This document shows positions 53,098-62,924 of a stretch of DNA of 64,000 bases, one piece after another. Under the pieces are notes generated by a model. The model had not been told where the DNA came from and ran no database searches. It saw only the letters and a program-made list of their open reading frames with translations. Both the position numbers and the translations under genes were made by a program. This DNA is from Cytophagaceae bacterium (GTDB taxonomy: Bacteria; Bacteroidota; Bacteroidia; Cytophagales; Cytophagaceae): the NCBI GenBank assembly GCA_025455005.1, contig JALONH010000008.1:1-64000 (forward strand), in the 5' to 3' direction. Each line of letters begins with the position of its first letter. Within the stretch, counting starts at the first letter, position 1.

Positions 53098-56000
53098 TTA
53101 CTGCTTCACTACTTTCACAACCTCATTGTTGTCTGAGGTAATCAATCGAACAAAATAAATACCCGGTACCCAAAGTTCTGTATCCAAAACTAAAGCCGGA
53201 TAATCTGTAGGAGTAAAATTTGTTTTTCGATACACCACTTGACCACTCACGGTCTCAATTACAATAGTGGCAGTCGTGTTTTCTAAAAGTCGGATATCTA
53301 ACGATAGGTATTGACTAAATGGAGAAGGCTGGGCTCTCATCATCGAATTACCTGTAACCGTAATAAGTTGATTTAGCGTATCTACACAAGATCCCGAAAA
53401 CGCTCTCAGCGATACGGTATAATTACCGGTTTGAACATAATGATGCGAAGGATTAGTTTGATAACTGTAATTCCCATCACCAAAATCCCAAACTAAGGAA
53501 TCGTAATTCGTACTTTGATTAATAAAATGTGTGGCTAATTGGTTCTCCCATTTAGTGAAAGCGGTTGCTGCACTGAAATGAGCATGAACACTCTCATCCG
53601 AATTCCATGAATGTAGGGATACCCCGGAAGGATAGAGGGAGTCTATACCCAGTACATAAATTGTATCCGAAGGAGAAGCCAGTGTTAAGGTTTTTCCAAT
53701 AAAAAAAGGTGTTTGCTGTTCGTTTGGTATTGAAGAATAAAAGGCAAATCTGTTACCCGGGGTAGGTTTTACGGTAACGGATTTATTTGAAGTGGTACAA
53801 ACAGTATACCGCTGATTCTGTGGTTGAGGAGTGGTGTGTAATTGTTGGAAATAAGTTTTTGCTCGTTGTGCATCTTGTCGTATGGCAGACAAAGAATTTC
53901 CTGCTACTAGCGCAAAGGCAACATCTAAAGTGTCTCCGGGTTGAAATCCATTTAGTCTTATACCATACACAGAACTTACATCATTACCCGTTCCGGACAT
54001 TCCTGCTTGTGGTCGACCTATACCACTACTGAGAGCTCTAAATTTTTCTGTTAACGTAAAGCCATCATTTGGATTTAAGTTATTTCCTCCAACAAAAGAA
54101 TTGTCTAAAGCATAATATTGTAGGTCTGGGTTCTTCGTTAAGGCAACTATACCACCAAACATTCCCCCACTTAAAATATTAAACGTATACCCCATTCCTT
54201 CTGTATAATCAAAATCGGAACGATTACGTGTGTAGTCTTGAATATCCCAGTCTAGATACTGACCTACATAAAGTGAATCGTACGTAACGGAAGACTGATT
54301 GATAATTTTATAATGTAAAAAAACGGTATTGTCGTATTCTAAAGAATTAAGTACATACGACTCTTGTAGAACTTTTATTCGTAGAGGATTGGTACTGTAA
54401 ATAGAAGTGTCTATAAAGGCGGATTGTATGTATTGGTAAGCATAGGGAACAGTTACCTCTTTTGGTGATGCAGTAGAAACAAAATCTAAATTATGTATTC
54501 CTGAAGGGAAGCCCCTTACACAATCGGATTGTCTATTGGTAGAATGAGCTATCATAAGTCCTCCTTCATATAACATAGAGGAAGGGGATGCATTTGCTTT
54601 AAATCCGTTGCCTATCGTACTAAAAATATCTTGATAACCGATTCTTCCATTCGATGTAATGGTCGTTGTTACATAATCATTTTTTAAGGTAACGTATGTA
54701 GGGTTAATTTTAAGCTTAAAATATTCGTAATCCGAATAGTTTTTTATTGGGTCTATGTAGCTAAGTCGAAGTTCAATTACAGTGTCTTCCGGAACTCCCG
54801 GGTGTATGAAAATTTGGAATGGAGTAGATCCGGTCGTTTTAGTTTGAAGGCTATCTATTAATCCTGCTGAAAAATTAGGTTGAATAACTTCTACTAAAGA
54901 ATAATTAGACGTTAATTGGATAGTAGCATTAGGTGAAGGACTTAAAAAGTTTTTAAATCGAATATGAATATCCGATTGCTTATTGGTGAAACCAATTACC
55001 TCAGCATTGCCTGTCGTATAAGCAGAATCAATTCGTATGGCGGGAGATTGCCATTGGGTAAGGGCTTTGAGCATATTAAGACGACCTTTTCCTAATAATT
55101 CTTTATAGGCTGCGTTTTCCGGAAACGTGTCTATAACATCTGCTGTAACACGGAGTAGTTCTGCTACTTGTAAGGCAGATAAATTTGGATATTTAGAACG
55201 GACCAAGCCGGCTGCACCGGCAACAATAGGAGCCGCATAAGAAGAACCGTCATAACTACTATACAAATTAGTGGATAATGGTCGAATAGACTGAACATAC
55301 ATTCCTTGTGCACATAGGTCTACACTATGACTCAAGGTTGTTTTATAACAACAGAACCATCGGTTAAAAGAGGCTCTAGTGTCAATGTATTTCCCCTGAG
55401 AGGAGGCAAACATAGTATCCGATGCGGCTACAGATAATACATTTTTATATGATGCCGGATAAAAATCAGCTATCGTATCATCGTTACCTGCTGCAGCAAT
55501 GATCAATACATCGAATGTATATACTGCATAGTTGATGATATCTTGATTCAGTTGAGAATAAGAACCTAATCCTCCCCAACTAAGATTTAAAATTTTACAA
55601 CCATGTTCTGCACCATATACAATACCTTCATATCCGGCAGCGATAGCTCCACCAGTGTTAGAAGACCCTTTAATAGGCATTACTTTACATTTATTACCAA
55701 TGCCTATTAAACCTAGATTATTATTAGGAGTGGCACATACCACACCAATTACTTCCGCACCGTGCCTACTTGCACCTACCTGTGGGTTATTATCATTATC
55801 GGCAACATCCCAACCAACATAATTATCTATATAATTATCTCCATCATCATCTACTCCATTGATAGGATCGGCTGTGTTATAATATAAGCCACCGACGATG
55901 TCTTCATGATTTAAATCAACTCCCGTATCTATGACTCCTATAATAACGGAAGCGTCTCCATCTTCTATTTGCCAAGCCTCATAGGCTTGCATACGCTCGA

Positions 56001-56469
56001 TGTAGCGCATGGGTCCATTGACTTGTGCTAAAGGATCATTTGGTACACTGAAGGACTGATGATTGTCTATATATTTAGGCTCTACATAAGCGAAATACCC
56101 GGAAGATTGTAAGGTAGTACAGAGTTTCATTACCTCCTCAGATGGAAGTTGGGTAAAATAGATATACCAAATCAATGTTAAATCAATTTGGTTTTTTTGA
56201 GTTGGGCGCACAGCATTAGGGTAGGGTTGACGAAATTCTTGTACGCTATACGGATGAACGGCAGCGTTTAATGCAGCGACCAATGCTTCCGATTGAAAAT
56301 AAGCTCTATTCTCTTCTGTTAGTTTAACAACAAGCATATTGGGAGCAACATTGGAAGTTTGGGCATTAGCATGGAACAATATAAATAATAGGAAAAAACT
56401 ATTTAGCAGGAAGGTTTTTATACCAAGTGGAATCGTATTTTGGGTAGTAAAGTATAGAATTCTTAACAT
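53098..56469 (-). CDS. Secreted subtilisin-like (S8) protease with PKD domain and T9SS sorting domain
   Basis: 1123 residues. A signal peptide (to about A-N-A-Q, 37) and a propeptide region precede the S8 catalytic domain (about 165-470) with D181 (I-D-T-G-V-D), H236 (R-H-G-A-E-V) and S410 (G-S-S-Y-A-A-P). Beta-rich domains follow, then a PKD domain near 970-1040 (W-D-F-G-D-G-N-Y) and a C-terminal type IX sorting domain (S-P-F-S-Q-Y-L ... G-I-Y-F-V-R-L-I ... V-V-K-Q). It is therefore exported by the Por system. The stop is four bases from cinA; whether they are cotranscribed is uncertain. Confidence 0.92.
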   Translation of the reverse strand: MLRILYFTTQNTIPLGIKTFLLNSFFLLFILFHANAQTSNVAPNMLVVKLTEENRAYFQSEALVAALNAAVHPYSVQEFRQPYPNAVRPTQKNQIDLTLIWYIYFTQLPSEEVMKLCTTLQSSGYFAYVEPKYIDNHQSFSVPNDPLAQVNGPMRYIERMQAYEAWQIEDGDASVIIGVIDTGVDLNHEDIVGGLYYNTADPINGVDDDGDNYIDNYVGWDVADNDNNPQVGASRHGAEVIGVVCATPNNNLGLIGIGNKCKVMPIKGSSNTGGAIAAGYEGIVYGAEHGCKILNLSWGGLGSYSQLNQDIINYAVYTFDVLIIAAAGNDDTIADFYPASYKNVLSVAASDTMFASSQGKYIDTRASFNRWFCCYKTTLSHSVDLCAQGMYVQSIRPLSTNLYSSYDGSSYAAPIVAGAAGLVRSKYPNLSALQVAELLRVTADVIDTFPENAAYKELLGKGRLNMLKALTQWQSPAIRIDSAYTTGNAEVIGFTNKQSDIHIRFKNFLSPSPNATIQLTSNYSLVEVIQPNFSAGLIDSLQTKTTGSTPFQIFIHPGVPEDTVIELRLSYIDPIKNYSDYEYFKLKINPTYVTLKNDYVTTTITSNGRIGYQDIFSTIGNGFKANASPSSMLYEGGLMIAHSTNRQSDCVRGFPSGIHNLDFVSTASPKEVTVPYAYQYIQSAFIDTSIYSTNPLRIKVLQESYVLNSLEYDNTVFLHYKIINQSSVTYDSLYVGQYLDWDIQDYTRNRSDFDYTEGMGYTFNILSGGMFGGIVALTKNPDLQYYALDNSFVGGNNLNPNDGFTLTEKFRALSSGIGRPQAGMSGTGNDVSSVYGIRLNGFQPGDTLDVAFALVAGNSLSAIRQDAQRAKTYFQQLHTTPQPQNQRYTVCTTSNKSVTVKPTPGNRFAFYSSIPNEQQTPFFIGKTLTLASPSDTIYVLGIDSLYPSGVSLHSWNSDESVHAHFSAATAFTKWENQLATHFINQSTNYDSLVWDFGDGNYSYQTNPSHHYVQTGNYTVSLRAFSGSCVDTLNQLITVTGNSMMRAQPSPFSQYLSLDIRLLENTTATIVIETVSGQVVYRKTNFTPTDYPALVLDTELWVPGIYFVRLITSDNNEVVKVVKQ

Positions 56470-56589
56470 AAGAATAAATACAACAACGTGAGAAAAGGTA
56501 ACGGTTAATAATGATTTAATGAAAACCTTAACGGCATTCTTTCTAACTTACGAAATCTTTATTACATTATAACGAAATACTGAACTCAA

Positions 56590-59142
56590 ATGTTGAAAAG
56601 AATTCTATTTAGTTTATTGTTCCTAACCTATTTGACCACCTTTCTTAAAGCACAAAATGCTTTAAAAAACAATGGATTTGAACAAGAAACCACCAGTTGG
56701 AACAACTGGGGAGCAAATACTACAACGGTTCGCCACTCCGGTAATGTTGCTATTGAAATTTCCAATAGCAAAGCGAAATGGTCCGGTATAGATCAAGTCA
56801 TCGTATTGCCGAATGGAGTGTCAACCCTTTCTTGTTCGGGGTGGATAAAGACGAAAGAAGTTGTCGCCGGAAACCAGTCTTGGGAAGTAGCTCGTATTGG
56901 AGTAGAATTTTATTCCAATTCAAATGAACTGGTAGGAGGATATCCTGCTGTGGTTGGTCAAGCAGAGGGGACAACGGATTGGACTTATTATTCAAATGAA
57001 TACTCAATACCGGAAGGAGCATCAAAGGTCAAATTTCAATTAGCATTAGCGAATTGTTCCGGTACAGCGTATTTCGATGATCTTTCCTTAATCCTTTTTT
57101 CTGCACAACAAAAACCCTTAGTACCGGGATCTTTAACCGGACCTATGGATAAAGGTAAATGGTACCCATTAACAACTTATCCCACCTACACAGGGAGTCA
57201 TTTTGTAGATTGGTCTTCTTTATTAGACGCACCGGCAGGTAAACACGGATTTTTAACTACATCCAATGATCAATTACAATTTAAAGATGGAACTCCGGCA
57301 AAATTTTGGGGAACTAATTTAGTCGCTGCAACATGTTTCCCATCTACTCCTGCCATAGCAGATTCTTTAGCACTTCGTTTATCTAAAATGGGTTGTAATC
57401 TAGTACGCTTACACCACATGGATGCTCCATGGTCTACACCAAATATTTTTGGAAATAAATCCGGTACTACCCAACTGGACCCTACGTCTCTGGATAAAGT
57501 TGACTATCTGATTTATGCCTTAAAGAAAAAAGGCATTTATGTTTTTTTGGATTTGCTTGTTCACCGGGATTTTACTCTTGCAGATGGAGTTCAACACCGT
57601 CCACCAGATTTAGGAGGAAAGCAGGTTGCCTATTATGATTCTCTTTTGATTGTATTACAACAACAATACATTCAACAATGGATGGAACATATCAATCCTT
57701 ACACTCAATTAGCCTACAATAGGGAGCCTGCTATTATAGCTTCCGAGTTTATTAATGAGTCCACTGTAGCGATACATTTTGGGGGTGATTTGGCATCCTC
57801 CGGTTACTATAGAACCAGTTTAGAAAAAATGTATGAAAAGCTTGGAAATCCTCCCAGCACTTTAGCCTCTTTTCAATTGAATTGGGATCATAATCTGTCT
57901 CCTACGTTACAGTGTATCCGTCCTAATTCTAATGTACCAGCAAGCTTACGTTTCTATAAACAAACAGAAGACACCTATTATCAAAAAATGTATGCTTACA
58001 GTAGAAATATTGGAATTCAATATTTGTTAACCGGTAGTAACTATCCGATGCCTATTTTATACAATCAAGAAAATAACAGTCGATTAGATTTTTGTATCAC
58101 CAATGATTATTGGGATCATCCTCAAGTGTGGAAAATTAATAATGAATGGGAAAAATTAGAATACGCTCCCATCAATAATACATCTATCCTCCGTCAATAT
58201 AATAAATCATTTATACCAAATCTGATTAAGTATACTTGGAAAGGTAAGCCATTCATGGTAACGGAATATAATGCTTGTTATCCTAACGAATATGTATTAG
58301 AAGGTATTCCGGTGATGGCAGCCTACGCCCAGTTGCAGGGTATGGATGGATTGATGCAATTTTCATTTGATAACCGTGCCTTAGGATCCGGAACGCACCG
58401 TTCTTTTGATTTATCCACTGCTCCGGATCATCTTGCTCAATGGGTAGTAGCCGCTCCTTTATTTTTGAAATCATATGTACAAACAGCGCCTAACGTTGCG
58501 ATAGATAACATCCGACCGGAGGATTGGAGAAGCCTTCCCAACTATTCTACCTATATCGATGATCAAATCTACTTACCTTATGTTACAAAAGTAGCTAAAT
58601 CAACTTCGTTGCCGGAAACCCCTATTGGAACGTATGCCTCCTATCAGGATGTCAATAGGGGTACTATTCTTTCTGAAACAAAAGAATTACTATTAAATTA
58701 TAAAAAAGGCACATTTCAAATTCAAACACCGTTTGTACAAGGTGCAGTAGGAGAAATAGCCGATCAAATCTATACGTTTTCTCATATAAAAATTGAAACG
58801 ACCAACGAGTGGGCGAGTGTGCTATTGTGTTCAGCAGATGGACTACCTTTATCACAGAGCAAAAGAATGTATGTAGTCATTACTACTCCTGTAAAAATGA
58901 CCGGTCAGACATATGATGAAGATCGATTAAAACTGGTAGATAGAGGTCAATTACCTTACTTAGTTCGATATTTAGAAGGAACAATTAGTTTTCCTTCTTG
59001 GAGAAAAATAAGCCTTACACCCCTGGAAGTAAATGGAAGTAAAGCCGCTCCAATTGAATTATTAACTACAGATAAAAACCCTATTCGATGGGATGTATCC
59101 AATTCACCCTATTTAGTGTATGAACTTAATGTTATGGAATAA
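56590..59142 (+). CDS. Secreted clan GH-A glycoside hydrolase with N-terminal carbohydrate-binding-like module
   Basis: 850 residues. Signal peptide (1-21, F-L-K-A-Q); a CBM4/9-like jelly roll at about 23-170 (N-N-G-F-E, A-Y-F-D-D-L-S-L); a TIM-barrel glycosidase from about 235 (K-F-W-G-T-N-L, G-C-N-L-V-R-L-H-H-M-D) with the candidate acid/base E390 in E-F-I-N-E-S and nucleophile E559 in M-V-T-E-Y-N; and a C-terminal beta domain. The layout fits GH5/GH2-like clan A enzymes acting on beta-glycans. No T9SS tail is seen, so it is likely periplasmic or surface lipid-free. Followed at five bases by a GNAT-nitrilase gene. Confidence 0.8.
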   Translation: MLKRILFSLLFLTYLTTFLKAQNALKNNGFEQETTSWNNWGANTTTVRHSGNVAIEISNSKAKWSGIDQVIVLPNGVSTLSCSGWIKTKEVVAGNQSWEVARIGVEFYSNSNELVGGYPAVVGQAEGTTDWTYYSNEYSIPEGASKVKFQLALANCSGTAYFDDLSLILFSAQQKPLVPGSLTGPMDKGKWYPLTTYPTYTGSHFVDWSSLLDAPAGKHGFLTTSNDQLQFKDGTPAKFWGTNLVAATCFPSTPAIADSLALRLSKMGCNLVRLHHMDAPWSTPNIFGNKSGTTQLDPTSLDKVDYLIYALKKKGIYVFLDLLVHRDFTLADGVQHRPPDLGGKQVAYYDSLLIVLQQQYIQQWMEHINPYTQLAYNREPAIIASEFINESTVAIHFGGDLASSGYYRTSLEKMYEKLGNPPSTLASFQLNWDHNLSPTLQCIRPNSNVPASLRFYKQTEDTYYQKMYAYSRNIGIQYLLTGSNYPMPILYNQENNSRLDFCITNDYWDHPQVWKINNEWEKLEYAPINNTSILRQYNKSFIPNLIKYTWKGKPFMVTEYNACYPNEYVLEGIPVMAAYAQLQGMDGLMQFSFDNRALGSGTHRSFDLSTAPDHLAQWVVAAPLFLKSYVQTAPNVAIDNIRPEDWRSLPNYSTYIDDQIYLPYVTKVAKSTSLPETPIGTYASYQDVNRGTILSETKELLLNYKKGTFQIQTPFVQGAVGEIADQIYTFSHIKIETTNEWASVLLCSADGLPLSQSKRMYVVITTPVKMTGQTYDEDRLKLVDRGQLPYLVRYLEGTISFPSWRKISLTPLEVNGSKAAPIELLTTDKNPIRWDVSNSPYLVYELNVME

Positions 59143-59147
59143 TAGTT

Positions 59148-60710
59148 ATGGGAAAAATTAAAGAAGCTGAAAATTCACATCGACTGAAGATACGGAATAT
59201 CAAGATTAGTGATTATGATGATATTCGGGAAATCATGATAATGGTTTACAATGATATTTTAGAACCGTGGACAAAAAAAGAACTCCGTTCCCATTTAAAA
59301 TATTTCTCTGAAGGTCAAATTTGTATTGAAGATAATGGTAAAGTAGTAGGTGCTGCTTTTTCGTTAATAGTGGATTACAATAAATGGGGGGACCGCCACA
59401 ACTATAAAGAAATTACCGGTAATGGTTTACTAACCACACATGATCCCGAAGGGGATACTTTGTATGGAATCGATATTTTTGTTCGACCCGATTATCAAGG
59501 TATGCGATTGGGTAGACGATTGTATGATGCTCGTAAAGAATTATGTGAGAAGCTTAATTTGAAAGCCATCATTGTTGGCGGTAGAATTCCTGGGTATAAA
59601 AATTATTCTAAAAAGTTAACCCCCAAACAATACATCGATGAGGTAAAACTCAAAGAAATATTTGATCCGGTACTGACGTTTCAATTTGCGAATGATTTTC
59701 ACTTAAGACGCATTATTCAAGGGTATTTACCGGATGATACAGATTCTAAAGCTTATGCCGCTTTATTGGAATGGAAAAATGCTTTATTTGAAGATGAAGC
59801 GTCAGAGAATACTCTATTTGGTGGTGAAAAATCATTGGTGCGAGTGGGATTAGTGCAATGGAAAATGCGTAATACCCCTACTTTAGAGCATTTATATCGC
59901 AATATTGAATTCTTCGTGGATACTGTATCCGGATATAAAGCGGACTTTGTTGTATTCCCTGAATTTTTTAATGCTCCTATGATGGCAGCCTACAATCAAG
60001 AGACAGCTTCTGATGCTGTTCGTTCTCTTGCAGAATATACAGAACAAATAAGGGATAAGATGATTGATTTAGCCTTGTCCTATAATATAAATATTATTGC
60101 AGGTAGTATGCCTTTGTATGAAGACGATGGATTGTATAACGTATCGTTTTTATGTAGACGAGATGGTACTTGGGATTATCAATATAAGTTGCATGTAACG
60201 CCGGATGAATCTAACTATTGGGGGCTTCAAGGAGGGAATCAATTAAAAGTATTTCAAACGGATGCTGGTAAAATAGGTATTTTAATATGCTTCGATATTG
60301 AATTCCCTGAACTCCCCAGACTACTTGCGGAAGAGGGGGTCAATATTATTTTTGTTCCGTTTTGGACAGATACGAAAAGTGCCTTCATGCGAGTACAACG
60401 CTGTGCTCAGGCTAGGGCCATTGAAAATGAGTGTTATGTTTGTATATCCGGAAGTGTAGGAAATTTACCCGGAGTTGAAAATATGGATATTCAATACGCT
60501 CAGTCCGGAATCTTTACACCGTCTGATTTTATGTTTCCACATGATGCAACGTTAGCAGAAGCTACTCCGAATGCAGAAACAACGCTGATTGCAGATTTAG
60601 ATATTAATTTAATTAAGCGTCAACGTAAATTTGGATCGGTTCGTAATTTAATTACTCGACGTAAAGATTTATTTGAATTGAAATGGATAAACAATAGCAG
60701 TGACGAATAA
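59148..60710 (+). CDS. GNAT acetyltransferase fused to a nitrilase-family C-N hydrolase
   Basis: 520 residues. Residues 12-215 are a GNAT domain (V-V-G-A-A-F, D-I-F-V-R-P-D-Y-Q-G-M-R-L-G-R-R for acetyl-CoA binding). Residues 230-515 are a nitrilase domain with the complete Glu-Lys-Cys triad: E272 (F-P-E-F-F), K347 (Y-K-L-H-V) and C381 (L-I-C-F-D-I-E-F-P-E). The fused family is known in many bacteria, but its substrate is not. Cytoplasmic. It forms a two-gene unit with the secreted glycosidase, probably by shared transcription rather than common chemistry. Confidence 0.9.
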   Translation: MGKIKEAENSHRLKIRNIKISDYDDIREIMIMVYNDILEPWTKKELRSHLKYFSEGQICIEDNGKVVGAAFSLIVDYNKWGDRHNYKEITGNGLLTTHDPEGDTLYGIDIFVRPDYQGMRLGRRLYDARKELCEKLNLKAIIVGGRIPGYKNYSKKLTPKQYIDEVKLKEIFDPVLTFQFANDFHLRRIIQGYLPDDTDSKAYAALLEWKNALFEDEASENTLFGGEKSLVRVGLVQWKMRNTPTLEHLYRNIEFFVDTVSGYKADFVVFPEFFNAPMMAAYNQETASDAVRSLAEYTEQIRDKMIDLALSYNINIIAGSMPLYEDDGLYNVSFLCRRDGTWDYQYKLHVTPDESNYWGLQGGNQLKVFQTDAGKIGILICFDIEFPELPRLLAEEGVNIIFVPFWTDTKSAFMRVQRCAQARAIENECYVCISGSVGNLPGVENMDIQYAQSGIFTPSDFMFPHDATLAEATPNAETTLIADLDINLIKRQRKFGSVRNLITRRKDLFELKWINNSSDE

Positions 60711-60758
60711 AATATCAAAAAAAAAGCCCTTCAACTGAAGGGCTTTTTTTTTGATATT
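60711..60758. terminator. 48-bp near-perfect palindromic bidirectional terminator
   Basis: AATATC, nine A and GCCCTTCA (60711-60733) mirror TGAAGGGC, nine T and GATATT (60736-60758) with only two centre bases unmatched. It terminates both the GNAT-nitrilase gene and the convergent iscA-like gene. Confidence 0.93.
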
Positions 60759-60765
60759 TGACTTG

Positions 60766-61092
60766 TTAAACAGCAAAACTTTCACCACAACCACAAGTCC
60801 TAGATGCATTTGGGTTAACAAATTGAAAGCCCTTTCCATTCAGACCATCCGTATAATCAAGCGTAGTCCCCAGAAGGTATAGTAAACTTTTTTTGTCTAC
60901 TAGAATCTTTACCCCTTTATCTTCAAAAACTTGATCAGCCGGTTCAATTTTATTATCAAAATGTAGATCATACATCAAACCGGAACAACCACCACCTTTA
61001 ACAGCTACCCGAATATTAAATTCTTCGGTATAACCATCCCGTTCTCTAAGTTCCTTTACATGTTCTATTGCTTTTTCAGTTATGGAAATCAT
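60766..61092 (-). CDS. Iron-sulfur cluster assembly A-type carrier (IscA/ErpA/HesB family)
   Basis: 108 residues from ATG 61092, where the family sequence starts (M-I-S-I-T-E-K-A-I); the frame continues open to 61125. The three cluster-binding cysteines are present: C36 in G-G-G-C-S-G and C100/C102 in C-G-C-G-E-S-F. It accepts or transfers [2Fe-2S]/[4Fe-4S] clusters. Two tiny exported-peptide genes lie upstream on the same strand (61155-61426), 62 bp away. Confidence 0.94.
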   Translation of the reverse strand: MISITEKAIEHVKELRERDGYTEEFNIRVAVKGGGCSGLMYDLHFDNKIEPADQVFEDKGVKILVDKKSLLYLLGTTLDYTDGLNGKGFQFVNPNASRTCGCGESFAV

Positions 61093-61154
61093 AGTCGTAT
61101 CTTTTGCTAATGTTATATTTAACAATGTCTAAAATGATTTAGTTCAATTAAGGA

Positions 61155-61286
61155 TTAATAAACCCAACCACTCCCTTTTTTCTTTACGTTTTTATAATCT
61201 TGACGACATTTCTTACTGGATCGAGTACAATCCATAAACGTAACCATAAGTAGGATAAGAAGTACAAAAACTCGCATTTGTTTCAT
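61155..61286 (-). CDS. Small exported cysteine/lysine-rich peptide, copy B
   Basis: 43 residues (M-K-Q-M-R-V-F-V-L-L... to ...K-G-S-G-W-V-Y). A hydrophobic leader is followed by D-C-x2-S-S-K-K-C-R, the same core as in copy A upstream. The ATG overlaps the stop of copy A by one base (TAATG), so translation is coupled. The cysteine after T-F-M-D could be a lipid attachment point, but Asp before Cys is not a normal lipobox. Function unknown. The shared core and tandem position argue strongly that this is a real gene despite its length. Confidence 0.6.
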   Translation of the reverse strand: MKQMRVFVLLILLMVTFMDCTRSSKKCRQDYKNVKKKGSGWVY

Positions 61287-61426
61287 TATACTTTGAAGTT
61301 CGGATTGTTTTTTCTCATTTTTTTAATCTTTTTTGCATTCTGTCTACATTTTTTACTGGATTTAACACAATCCGTGAAAATCATTACAGAGCACAACATA
61401 GCGACGAATAAGGTTATTCTTTTCAT
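61286..61426 (-). CDS. Small exported cysteine/lysine-rich peptide, copy A
   Basis: 46 residues: hydrophobic leader (about 1-19, I-T-L-F-V-A-M-L-C-S-V-M-I-F), then D-C-x2-S-S-K-K-C-R-Q and a basic tail ending N-P-N-F-K-V. It shares with copy B the spacing of both cysteines, the SSKKCR core and the Asp before the first Cys, while the leaders and tails have diverged; this points to an old tandem duplication under selection on the core. It might be a lipoprotein-like or membrane-anchored cationic peptide. Function unknown. Divergent from thiL. Confidence 0.6.
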   Translation of the reverse strand: MKRITLFVAMLCSVMIFTDCVKSSKKCRQNAKKIKKMRKNNPNFKV

Positions 61427-61503
61427 AATTGGTTTATCAAGATAGAAATGGGTGAATCGATAATCTTTGTAAAATTACATAAAATATTCCTATAACTATA
61501 AAT

Positions 61504-62547
61504 ATGGCTACCGAAAAACGAACAGAATTATCTCAAATAGGAGAATTTGGATTGATAAACCGCTTAAAAGAGGGTTTTAGTCATCAAAATTCAAATTTAT
61601 TGGTTAAAGGAATAGGAGATGATGCAGCAGTTTGGGATTTAGGTAATGGAAAATATCAATTACAGTCAACGGATCTTTTGGTAGAAGGTGTGCATTTTGA
61701 TTTAACCTACACACCATTAAAACATTTAGGTTATAAAGCGATAGCTGTTAATGTATCCGATATTGTTGCCATGAATGGTAAAGCATTGTTTGTTGTTGTT
61801 GGAATTGCGGTGAGTAATCGATTTTCAGTAGAAGCAATCGAAGAAATCTATTCGGGTATACAATTAGCTTGTGAAAAATATAATGTGTTATTGGTTGGGG
61901 GAGATACCACCACATCCAGAAGTGGTTTAATATTATCTGTAACAGTTACGGGTGAAGTTTCGTCTGAAAAAGTTACCTATCGTAATACGGCAAATGTAAA
62001 CGATTTAATTTGTATCAGTGGGGATGTGGGTGCAGCATACATGGGTTTACAAGTGTTAGAGAGAGAAAAGCAAGTATATTTAGCTCATCCGGATATGCAA
62101 CCGGAATTAGATATGAAAGAGTATATCATTAAAAGGCAATTACGTCCGGAAGCTCGAATCGATATGGTACAAACATTGGAACAATTAGGTGTTCAGCCTA
62201 CAGCGATGATAGATGTATCCGACGGTTTAGCTTCTGAATTATTTCATATTTGTAGTCAATCGTCTGTAGGAGCTTATCTATATGAGGAACGAATTCCCAT
62301 CCACCCGCAAACGGTAGAGTCGATAAATGAATTCCAATTAAGTCCGCTTACGGCTATGTTAAATGGAGGTGAAGACTATGAAATCGTATTTACGGTTCCT
62401 CCATCAGCACATGAACGTATCAGAAATCATCCCGATATATCTATCATAGGATATATAACACCTTCCTCCGATGGATTAAAAGTTGAAACAAGGGGAGGAT
62501 CCGTAGCTTCGATGCAATCGCAAGGTTGGAATCATTTTAAACCCTAA
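61504..62547 (+). CDS. thiL: Thiamine-monophosphate kinase
   Basis: 347 residues in the PurM/AIR-synthase-like fold: G-I-G-D-D-A-A-V near residue 38, the D-L-L-V-E-G-V-H-F, A-V-N-V-S-D-I-V-A-M, V-G-G-D-T-T, M-I-D-V-S-D-G-L-A and N-G-G-E-D-Y-E motifs are all present. It phosphorylates thiamine phosphate to the active pyrophosphate. No other thiamine gene is nearby. Its end overlaps the convergent gene by four bases. Confidence 0.95.
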   Translation: MATEKRTELSQIGEFGLINRLKEGFSHQNSNLLVKGIGDDAAVWDLGNGKYQLQSTDLLVEGVHFDLTYTPLKHLGYKAIAVNVSDIVAMNGKALFVVVGIAVSNRFSVEAIEEIYSGIQLACEKYNVLLVGGDTTTSRSGLILSVTVTGEVSSEKVTYRNTANVNDLICISGDVGAAYMGLQVLEREKQVYLAHPDMQPELDMKEYIIKRQLRPEARIDMVQTLEQLGVQPTAMIDVSDGLASELFHICSQSSVGAYLYEERIPIHPQTVESINEFQLSPLTAMLNGGEDYEIVFTVPPSAHERIRNHPDISIIGYITPSSDGLKVETRGGSVASMQSQGWNHFKP

Positions 62548-62921
62548 TCTTCGGGATAAGGAATAAATACAAAATTGGTAAAGGTCTTATCGATTATAAA
62601 CAAACAACAAAATTCTTCCGGATCTTTATAGGTCATTTCAAAAGCTTCTATTTTATCCGAGTCGATAAGACCTCGTTGTATAAATTCATCCGCCATAGAA
62701 AAGTAATACAACCATTCGTTTGAATGGTGTGCTTGAGGTATTAAGAGTTGACCTATTGGTTGTTCTACTCTACACACCGGAAATATAGGGTATTTAGAAA
62801 TTTGACGAACACGTAATTGGTACGAAGCTTCTTTCAGCACATCACTTACTAAAATAAAATCTTTGGATATTGTTCCTAAATATTTTCCATCTAGTTCCGG
62901 ATCGTTTTGGCTAAATTCCAT
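62544..62921 (-). CDS. Conserved-looking protein of unknown function
   Basis: 125 residues, soluble, no signal peptide. It has an alpha/beta character with L-V-S-D-V-L-K-E-A-S-Y-Q-L-R-V-R, I-G-Q-L-L-I-P-Q and a C-terminal E-F-C-C-L-F-I-I-D-K-T-F-T-N-F-V-F-I-P. No family was recognised. It lies three bases downstream of rlmD and is probably cotranscribed with it. Confidence 0.6.
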   Translation of the reverse strand: MEFSQNDPELDGKYLGTISKDFILVSDVLKEASYQLRVRQISKYPIFPVCRVEQPIGQLLIPQAHHSNEWLYYFSMADEFIQRGLIDSDKIEAFEMTYKDPEEFCCLFIIDKTFTNFVFIPYPED

Positions 62922-62924
62922 AAG

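Noticed and set aside
53787-54032. Open frame opposite the subtilase gene
   Set aside because: No independent support; lies wholly inside a well-defined protease.
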